Origin: an uncultured Lachnospiraceae bacterium | GTDB taxonomy: Bacteria > Bacillota > Clostridia > Lachnospirales > Lachnospiraceae | NCBI GenBank assembly: GCA_947588995.1 | Contig: CANPZI010000018.1 | Span: forward strand, 1 to 55,178 | DNA length: 55,178 nucleotides | Direction: 5' to 3' | Shown here: positions 50,592 to 55,178 of the stretch, piece after piece | Layout: each line of letters begins with the position of its first letter | Numbering within the stretch: position 1 is the first letter of the stretch | The notes under the pieces: generated by a model | Told to the model about the DNA's origin: nothing | Seen by the model: only the letters and a program-made list of their open reading frames with translations | Databases searched by the model: none | Position numbers and translations under genes: made by a program

Positions 50592-51305
50592 ATGAATGGA
50601 AATGTTGATCTTACAACTGATGAAAAGAAACTGAAAATAGTATACGGTGAAGCGGATTTTTTACGGAGTGGCAAAGATGGCGAAGATAATGCCAGGCACA
50701 GCCTGCGGTATATTCTTTCGGATATGGCTGATTTGAAGCGTTCTTTTATCCGGCTGGGTTTTCATCTTTGTGAGTTCCGTCGTTATGCATTTTATACTGA
50801 ATTTGGATATACAAGCATGGAAGATTTCTGTGAGGCCAATCTGGGACTCAGCAAGTCTTCTGTCTCCCGTCTGATTAAAGTTTATCTGGAATTTTCCAAG
50901 GTGCAGGATTTTACGCATACCATGTTTCTGGATGAGAAGTATGCGGACTATTCTTACAGCCAGCTTTGCGAGATGTTAAATATGAGTGATGAGCAGCGCC
51001 GCCAGGTTAAACCGGATATGACAGTAAAAGAAATCCGTGATTTAAAGAAAGGTGTTTCACAGAATGTTTCACAGGTTGCGACGTCGCAACAAATGAATCA
51101 TCTTGATTTCAGCCGTTATGAAAGTGTTAATGCAGATATAAGGAAAAAGATGATTCGTGAATGTGATCCTGTCAGCAGTGCTGCTGTTTTTGATGTTTAT
51201 GATTGTGACGGGAATTTTGTTGGTGGCAATGTCTGGTGTAATTTATTAGCCAAAAAGGGGGATCATTACATTTTTCGTCTTGATCAGGGGATAAAGTCTA
51301 AATAA
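50592..51305 (+). CDS. HTH regulatory protein downstream of rep
   Basis: 237 aa from the ATG at 50592 (AAAGGAGG 8 nt upstream). DMADLKRSFIRLGFHLCEFRR leads to a helix-turn-helix segment in GYTSMEDFCEANLGLSKSSVSRLI. A second part (EKYADYSYSQLCEMLNMSDEQR, then VKPDMTVKEIRDLKKG) resembles regulators on clostridial plasmids and conjugative elements. The C-terminal ~100 residues are variable. It lies 14 nt after rep and may control copy number or lysogeny. A 16-bp palindrome (51075-51090, GTTGCGACGTCGCAAC) lies inside the gene. Confidence 0.75.
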   Translation: MNGNVDLTTDEKKLKIVYGEADFLRSGKDGEDNARHSLRYILSDMADLKRSFIRLGFHLCEFRRYAFYTEFGYTSMEDFCEANLGLSKSSVSRLIKVYLEFSKVQDFTHTMFLDEKYADYSYSQLCEMLNMSDEQRRQVKPDMTVKEIRDLKKGVSQNVSQVATSQQMNHLDFSRYESVNADIRKKMIRECDPVSSAAVFDVYDCDGNFVGGNVWCNLLAKKGDHYIFRLDQGIKSK

Positions 51306-51330
51306 TTTCCCCGCACAGCCGCATAAAAAT

Positions 51331-51386
51331 AGACCTTTGTAAAGGGCGCGCAGCGTTCATATACCCTTTATAAAGGTCTTTTTTTA
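51331..51386 (+). terminator. Terminator between regulator and transposase
   Basis: AGACCTTTGTAAAGGG pairs with CCCTTTATAAAGGTCT (one G-T), followed by TTTTTTT. It insulates the transposase gene from phage transcription. Confidence 0.88.
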
Positions 51387-51414
51387 TGACACGCTCTATC
51401 AGGAGGTGTCATAA

Positions 51415-52458
51415 ATGCCTAAAAGTTACCACTACATCACAGAGCATGAACGCTACCAGATCGAGATCCTGCTCAAGCAGAAGTACACTGTGAAGCAGAT
51501 CGCGGAAGCCCTCGGCCATGAGTACCATACCATCTATCACGAAATCAAAAAGGGGACTGTGGAGCAGCTGGACTCATTGCTTGCAAAGCATTATGTCTAT
51601 AAGGCTGACTATGCGCAGCTGATGAGCAGAAGAAACATGTCTAGCCGTGGCCGGAAGTTGAAGCTTTCTCCTGCTTCCGATCTGGTACCTTACATAGAGC
51701 ATATGGTGTTAGTTAAAAAGTATTCTCCTGCAGCACTGACCCGCTACGCTGCAGATCATCACCTTTCTTTTGATACTTCCGTCTGTCCCCGGACAATCTA
51801 CCACTACTATGACCGGGGATTCTTCCGGCATACTTCCTGGAAAGACCTGCCCTGTAAGAAACGAAAGAAAAAGAATGATGAAACCACATCTTCCGTATCC
51901 TTGAATAACCGTCTGGGCCGCAGCATTGAGACACGCGATAAAGGTATCATGCAGCGGAAAGAGTTTGGTCACTGGGAGATGGACACGGTAGTCGGCGGCC
52001 AGAAGAACGGGAAATCCTGCCTGTTAGTACTCTCTGAGCGTATGACCAGACGGGAGATCATCCGGAAGATCCCGGACAAGAAAGCCGTTTCTGTCGTCCG
52101 TGCGCTGGATCGCCTGGAAAAAGAAATGGGCGCCCGCTCTTTCCGGGAAATGTTCAAAACGATAACCTGTGACAATGGCGTGGAGTTTCTGGACAGTGCC
52201 GGCATAGAGAGAAGCTGCATCTCAAGGCACAGCCGCACTATGCTCTTTTACTGCCACCCGTACAGCGCTTATGAGCGCGGTACCAATGAGAATATCAACC
52301 GCATGGTGCGCCGCTTCTATCCAAAGGGCTGCAGTTTTGATCAGGTGACGTCAAAGGATGTGCAGCGTCTTGAAAACTGGATCAATAATTATCCCCGGAG
52401 CATCTTCGGGGGCTTAAGCAGCAACGGAATGATGAAAAAGTTAAAGGTTTCGATATAG
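51415..52458 (+). CDS. IS30-family DDE transposase
   Basis: 347 aa. N-terminal HTH (ITEHERYQIEILLKQKYTVK, then QIAEALGHEYHTIYHEIKKG) is the IS30 DNA-binding start. Catalytic residues: GHWEMDTVVGG (Asp190), TITCDNGVEF (Asp253) and YERGTNENINRMVRRFYPKG in part, with Glu292. The motif R-G-T-N-E-N followed by F-Y-P-K-G is an IS30 signature. RBS AGGAGGTG. There are no inverted repeats close to this gene other than the provirus ends, so it probably moves the whole provirus. Spiroplasma filamentous viruses also carry such transposases. Confidence 0.93.
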   Translation: MPKSYHYITEHERYQIEILLKQKYTVKQIAEALGHEYHTIYHEIKKGTVEQLDSLLAKHYVYKADYAQLMSRRNMSSRGRKLKLSPASDLVPYIEHMVLVKKYSPAALTRYAADHHLSFDTSVCPRTIYHYYDRGFFRHTSWKDLPCKKRKKKNDETTSSVSLNNRLGRSIETRDKGIMQRKEFGHWEMDTVVGGQKNGKSCLLVLSERMTRREIIRKIPDKKAVSVVRALDRLEKEMGARSFREMFKTITCDNGVEFLDSAGIERSCISRHSRTMLFYCHPYSAYERGTNENINRMVRRFYPKGCSFDQVTSKDVQRLENWINNYPRSIFGGLSSNGMMKKLKVSI

Positions 52459-52599
52459 GCCCTCTGGAATCGGGGAAAGGGCTGCCTGATTTTATTTAGG
52501 ACATGTGTTATTCAATGTCCTTATGTAAAATCGGCTGGGTTTAGGAATGGTATATAAAGGCCTGTTAGATCTATCGCATTAGTAAAAATAGACAAAGAT

Positions 52600-52643
52600 A
52601 AGCCCGATTATCCGGAGCGATCAGCTCCCTAACCGGGCTTTTT
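52600..52643 (+). terminator. Terminator at right end of provirus
   Basis: AAGCCCG/CGGGCTT with an inner GGAGC/GCTCC stem, then TTTTTG. Ends transposase transcription just inside the right inverted repeat. Confidence 0.85.
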
Positions 52644-52658
52644 GTTGTGCAATCTGCT

Positions 52659-52685
52659 AGTTTTTAAAATAATTGTTGCAATTCA
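52659..52685 (-). repeat. Right terminal inverted repeat
   Basis: Reverse complement shows TGAATTG outermost and TTATTTTAA inside, matching 43552-43578 at 22 of 27 positions. Confidence 0.75.
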
Positions 52686-52687
52686 CC

Positions 52688-52704
52688 TTATCCTTTGCGC
52701 TTTT
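52688..52704. repeat. Right 17-bp direct repeat
   Basis: TTATCCTTTGCGCTTTT, identical to 43535-43551. Two bases (CC) separate it from the right inverted repeat. It abuts the eamA stop codon (TAG, complement of 52705-52707). Confidence 0.85.
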
Positions 52705-53118
52705 CTACAAAACCATCAATAATGTGCCGGCCCCGATCAGGATACAACCGATCAGGGATTTCGCCGTAAATTTCTCATGCAGGAACAGAAAAGCCAAAAT
52801 CAGGGTGATGACTACGCTCAGCTTGTCAACGGGAACAACCTTGGACGCTTCACCGATCTGCAGCGCCCGGTAATAGCACAGCCAGGATGCGCCGGTTGCC
52901 AGTCCGGACAGGATCAGGAAGAGCCAGCTTTTTCTGCCGATCTCTGACAGCCCGCCCTGCGCATGAGTGAGAAAAACCATTCCCCACGCCATGACGACGA
53001 CCACCACGGTTCTGACAGCCGTCGCGAGATTGGAATTGACGCCTTCGATGCCGACTTTCGCCAGGATCGAAGTCAGGGCCGCGAATACCGCGGACAGTAG
53101 TGCAAAGATAAACCACAT
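52705..53118 (-). CDS. Single-domain EamA-family transporter
   Basis: 137 aa with five hydrophobic segments: MWFIFALLSAVFAALTSILA, VRTVVVVVMAWGMVFL, WLFLILSGLATGASWLCYYR, VVPVDKLSVVITLILAFLFL and LIGCILIGAGTLLMVL. This is one EamA (DMT) unit rather than the usual two, a known short family that is presumed to dimerise. The conserved ALQIGEASKVVPVDKLSVV is typical. Substrate unknown. The gene ends exactly at the provirus's right direct repeat, and its coding part is not disturbed. Confidence 0.87.
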   Translation of the reverse strand: MWFIFALLSAVFAALTSILAKVGIEGVNSNLATAVRTVVVVVMAWGMVFLTHAQGGLSEIGRKSWLFLILSGLATGASWLCYYRALQIGEASKVVPVDKLSVVITLILAFLFLHEKFTAKSLIGCILIGAGTLLMVL

Positions 53119-53170
53119 TGTTTTTTCCTCCGTAAGTATTTTGGTTAGTGTTGGTTCAGATGTTCGTTCG

Positions 53171-53348
53171 TTGCCGCCCGCCTATGTCTGCCGCCAACAC
53201 GTCGATTTTCTGGTTTTGCTCCGCCGCCTATTCATGAGCAGAAATCGAAACTCGCCTGCGGCTCAGACAGTCGATTTCTGCTCATGCTATGCTCGCAAAA
53301 CTGCGAAAATCTTCCTATCGTTGCTTGCAGACATAGGACGAGCGGCAA
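53171..53348. repeat. ~178-bp imperfect palindromic element
   Basis: Outer arms TTGCCGC...CCTATGTCTGC match the reverse of GCAGACATAGG...GCGGCAA. Inner arms CATGAGCAGAAATCGA (53233-53248) and TCGATTTCTGCTCATG (53271-53286) are perfect over 16 bp around a 22-nt loop. No reading frame is convincing. Looks like a dispersed hairpin element or a structured RNA. Confidence 0.75.
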
Positions 53349-53368
53349 TATCAGCACATTTCAAATTT

Positions 53369-53575
53369 TTATTGGTTCCATTCGTATTCCGATTGCCAGC
53401 TGTCAGGGATATCCGTGACATTTATTTCCCGGAGCAGCATACCACCGTCGTGGGGGAACGCATTTACAATCCACTCGTCAACTGAATACCCTTTTAATTC
53501 ATAAATACGATTGTCCTTATCCCCGTCTACAATTCCGATTTGACTTCTTATTTCACATCCAATTTCCCGTATCAT
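53369..53575 (-). CDS. Small hypothetical protein, possibly a remnant
   Basis: 68 aa: REIGCEIRSQIGIVDGDKDN, YSVDEWIVNAFPHDG and LREINVTDIPDSWQSEYEW. Mixed, soluble, no membrane span. No good RBS is seen upstream, and the length suggests a small domain or a fragment. It lies between the palindromic element and the parS sites. Not recognised. Confidence 0.4.
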   Translation of the reverse strand: MIREIGCEIRSQIGIVDGDKDNRIYELKGYSVDEWIVNAFPHDGGMLLREINVTDIPDSWQSEYEWNQ

Positions 53576-53615
53576 GGGAATGTTTCACGGAGTGCTCACA
53601 ACATCTTGGGCAGAT

Positions 53616-53631
53616 TGTTTCACGTGAAACA
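53616..53631. promoter_or_regulatory. parS centromere site 1 (perfect)
   Basis: TGTTTCACGTGAAACA matches the ParB-binding consensus TGTTNCACGTGAAACA at all positions. A half-site TGTTTCACG is found 35 nt away at 53581-53589. Confidence 0.95.
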
Positions 53632-53661
53632 TTATCTTGTGTCCGATCATACATATAAATG

Positions 53662-54036
53662 TCACGTTTCACGTGAAACTCCGCCGTGTTTCACATACTT
53701 TCTTGTAAGATATTGATGACCGCGGATCAGCAACAGCAAACCGCCGACCACTTCCGCCAGCGAAACACAGATCCACGGTGCTTCATCTGTTATCTCTATC
53801 ATCACTACGGAAATCATCACCGCCGGCACAATTCCAACGCCGTACAAAATCCACATAATGCCATGTTTCTTATTGTAAGCAGCGATATCCGTCACCGTTT
53901 CTTCCAACGGCGGCTTTTCCCCTGACCAAAAGTTGAGCGGCGTCTTGCTCCTATATTGCGATATGCCTAAAATGATCAAGTGCATCGCAGGAATAAACGT
54001 AAAGATGAGACATATTATAATAACTGATATATCCAT
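53662..54036 (-). CDS. Small multi-span membrane protein, its 3' end containing parS site 2
   Basis: 124 aa from the ATG at 54036, with GGAGG 5 nt upstream; an open extension to 54171 lacks support. Three spans: MDISVIIICLIFTFIPAMHLIIL, IMWILYGVGIVPAVMISVVM and WICVSLAEVVGGLLLLIRG, with a soluble loop SGEKPPLEETVTDIAAYNKK. Related small Firmicute proteins exist but have no known role. The last codons (G-V-S-R-E-T) are the second parS site, so the protein end is dictated by partition DNA. Confidence 0.75.
   Translation of the reverse strand: MDISVIIICLIFTFIPAMHLIILGISQYRSKTPLNFWSGEKPPLEETVTDIAAYNKKHGIMWILYGVGIVPAVMISVVMIEITDEAPWICVSLAEVVGGLLLLIRGHQYLTRKYVKHGGVSRET
53665..53680. promoter_or_regulatory. 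parS centromere site 2 (14 of 16)
   Basis: CGTTTCACGTGAAACT has the full 14-bp core GTTTCACGTGAAAC; the outermost bases differ. It overlaps the 3' end of the gene at 53662-54036. A further half-site (TGTTTCACA) lies at 53687-53695. Confidence 0.9.
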
Positions 54037-54077
54037 GATAACCTCCAAAACTAAAACCCCTTTTCGTAAAAGTGTCC

Positions 54078-54302
54078 CTAATGTCTGAGACGAATCATAA
54101 GCTTTATGATAATGAGGACAATCAAAATAGCAATTGTGACTATTCCATGAACTAAAATGCCTGTGTACCACGGAGCCGACCGTACCAAGTATAAATCAGG
54201 ATGAGTTTTATAATCCCAAAATACAAATATTCCATATCCGATAAAAATGCCAATACATGCGCCAATTACTATATTCAAAATACTATTTAATTTTTTTAAC
54301 AT
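54078..54302 (-). CDS. Two-span small membrane protein
   Basis: 74 aa: NIVIGACIGIFIGYGIFVFW, an outside loop KTHPDLYLVRSAPWYTG, then GIVTIAILIVLIIIKLMIRL. The start has only a weak RBS. Such proteins often follow XRE regulators in Firmicutes, and the XRE gene here is next. Function unknown. Confidence 0.65.
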   Translation of the reverse strand: MLKKLNSILNIVIGACIGIFIGYGIFVFWDYKTHPDLYLVRSAPWYTGILVHGIVTIAILIVLIIIKLMIRLRH

Positions 54303-54617
54303 AGCAAATATATCTCTTTCAATGTCATCAACTTAAAGAAGATTTATTAAAAAATAATTGAAAAAAATTATATGGGGTGTTTTTGCGTCTTTGATAAGTA
54401 ACGTTTTTCAATGTTTTTATTTTTTCACTTTTCAATATCAATGTCAAGAATAAATGATGCAGTAGAAATCTGCAAAAAGAACTATATAAAAGCGTATAGA
54501 TTTACTCTATACGCTTTTATGCTATGTTGCTAGTTTAAATCAGAAGTTGTTAATATGGTGGTACTGAATTAAATCACTCTATCTGCAAAAAAGCTTCTCA
54601 TCCGCAAGTGCTACTGC
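54303..54617. other. AT-rich intergenic region
   Basis: No gene is supported. It holds the terminator at 54488-54519 and, on the minus strand, a TTGACA box (54442-54447) whose -10 partner is poor, a possible promoter for the 74-aa membrane protein. Confidence 0.5.
54488..54519. terminator. Bidirectional terminator
   Basis: TAAAAGCGTATAG pairs with CTATACGCTTTTA around ATTTACT. It ends the XRE gene on the minus strand. Confidence 0.85.
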
Positions 54618-54983
54618 CTAAAATATTGTGATGATAAAGAAATAAGCGATAAGCAAGATGACAATAGCAGCGATACTTCCACCAATTATCAAATACCACT
54701 TGAAGATACTTTTCGCAGTATTTACGTCATTGTATATTGAATTGAGCTTTTCACTGTTTATGTTTTTGTCTCTAACTTCCTCTACATCAATATCCTTTAC
54801 CAACTCGTCGAGAGTTAAACCAAAGTAATCGCTCAAAAGGACGAGACGCTGAAAATCAGGGTATGATTGACAAGACTCCCATTTTGAAATGGTCTGTCGG
54901 GAAACCTTTAGCTCCGCACCCAATTCTTCTTGCGAAAGTCCTTTTGATTTTCTTAGGTTAATCAACTTTTCATTAAAATTCAT
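54618..54983 (-). CDS. XRE-family regulator with C-terminal membrane span
   Basis: 121 aa. The HTH is complete in residues 5-60: LINLRKSKGLSQEELGAELK, VSRQTISKWESCQSYPDFQRLV and LSDYFGLTLDELVKD. After a short linker a strong membrane span follows (WYLIIGGSIAAIVILLIAYFFIITIF), which makes it a membrane-tethered regulator. RBS GGAGG is 7-8 nt before the ATG. The small membrane protein at 54078-54302, downstream on the same strand, may be its target or partner. The signal is unknown. Confidence 0.88.
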   Translation of the reverse strand: MNFNEKLINLRKSKGLSQEELGAELKVSRQTISKWESCQSYPDFQRLVLLSDYFGLTLDELVKDIDVEEVRDKNINSEKLNSIYNDVNTAKSIFKWYLIIGGSIAAIVILLIAYFFIITIF

Positions 54984-55012
54984 AAGATTTACCTCCGATA
55001 TGCAATTTAGTT

Positions 55013-55024
55013 TTGCGGCCGCAA
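55013..55024. promoter_or_regulatory. 12-bp palindrome upstream of the XRE gene
   Basis: TTGCGGCCGCAA, a perfect palindrome 30-41 nt upstream of the start, a place where an autoregulatory XRE operator could be. A further CCAAC/GTTGG dyad lies at 55058-55071. Inference only. Confidence 0.4.
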
Positions 55025-55178
55025 GAAAGTTATCGCATATTCAAAGAGTTCTTTCAACCAACCTTTGTTGGAAATTTGTCACCCGCAAGAAACATCTGAT
55101 AAATTCCACGTTTTTACACAATGACAATCCTTGTTGATATGATAAAACGCAATGCTTCATTGCCTCTGCAAATCCCGA

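Larger units (their letters stand above)
43552..52685 (+). mobile_element. Inovirus-like provirus with CRESS-type Rep and IS30-type transposase
   Basis: About 9.13 kb bounded by imperfect ~27-bp terminal inverted repeats (43552-43578 and 52659-52685) and by 17-bp direct repeats outside them. Nearly all genes lie on the plus strand. Content in order: small OB-like/ssDNA-binding candidate, small membrane genes, 53-aa coat candidate and terminator, pIII-like adsorption protein, pVI-like protein, Zot/pI ATPase, replication origin, HUH-helicase Rep, HTH regulator, terminator, IS30-family transposase, terminator. Size and order fit filamentous phages (5-15 kb). No tyrosine or serine integrase is present. 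Every expected module except pIV-type secretin, which Gram-positive hosts do not need, has a candidate; it looks intact. Confidence 0.85.

Noticed and set aside
51310..52690. Independent IS30 insertion sequence within the provirus
   Set aside because: No inverted-repeat pair closely flanks the transposase gene. The only matching pair found is at the two provirus ends.
1..55178. CRISPR arrays, rRNA genes and conjugation genes
   Set aside because: No regularly spaced direct repeats, no rRNA-like conserved stretches and no relaxase or type IV secretion motifs were found on reading both strands.

Overview
The window reads as a chromosome segment of a spore-forming Clostridia bacterium, most likely family Lachnospiraceae. 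The evidence is the gene order hup-rqcP-yabP-yabQ-divIC-spoIIE-like-tilS-hpt-ftsH, a CotS-type spore coat kinase, the Lachnospiraceae/Clostridia families DUF3881 and DUF4446, and the parA-parB pair next to serS with parS sites close by. The parABS locus suggests proximity to oriC, although dnaA is not in view.

Layout. 1-4650: the end of an Hsp20 gene, then mostly minus-strand genes (citrate-lyase-ligase-like nucleotidyltransferase with a CBS partner, YbaK editing enzyme, MBL hydrolase, esterase). 4827-14494: a GH31 alpha-xylosidase, two ECF sigma/anti-sigma pairs (one anti-sigma carries an FtsX-like extracellular domain), lineage-specific proteins and a GH13 neopullulanase-type enzyme. 14796-25649: housekeeping and sporulation genes from ftsH back to a CotS-like kinase, on the minus strand. 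25737-31633: cca, a small conserved gene, then a GH3/GH127 glycosidase pair. 31699-43419: tRNA-Pro(CGG), a lipoprotein, a Kef-type antiporter, trxA/trmB, a D,D-carboxypeptidase that overlaps a DEDDh exonuclease tail to tail, tRNA-Arg(CCT), DUF3881, serS, HD-GYP, DUF4446, parB and parA.

The exceptional part is 43552-52685, an integrated ~9.1 kb filamentous-phage-like (inovirus-like) provirus. It has a run of very small genes that includes a 53-aa major-coat-protein candidate followed directly by a strong terminator, a secreted, membrane-anchored pIII-like adsorption protein, a pVI-like protein and a Zot/pI assembly ATPase. Its replication module is not that of a textbook inovirus. The Rep has a HUH nickase followed by a superfamily 3 helicase, the architecture of eukaryotic CRESS-DNA viruses and pCRESS plasmids. 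160 bp upstream lies a perfect 12-bp stem-loop whose loop contains TAGTATTAC, the circovirus origin nonanucleotide, followed by TGTAGCAAA iterons. The element is bounded by ~27-bp imperfect terminal inverted repeats and a 17-bp direct repeat, and it encodes an IS30-family DDE transposase at its right end. Together these suggest a phage that replicates like a CRESS element, assembles like an inovirus and integrates by transposition. It sits between parA and the parS sites of the host partition locus.

Right of the provirus (52705-55178) are a one-domain EamA transporter, a ~178-bp near-palindrome, two full parS sites with half-sites, small membrane proteins and an XRE regulator with a C-terminal membrane segment. 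All coordinates, motifs and repeats were read by eye. No homology search was run, so family names rest on recognised motifs.
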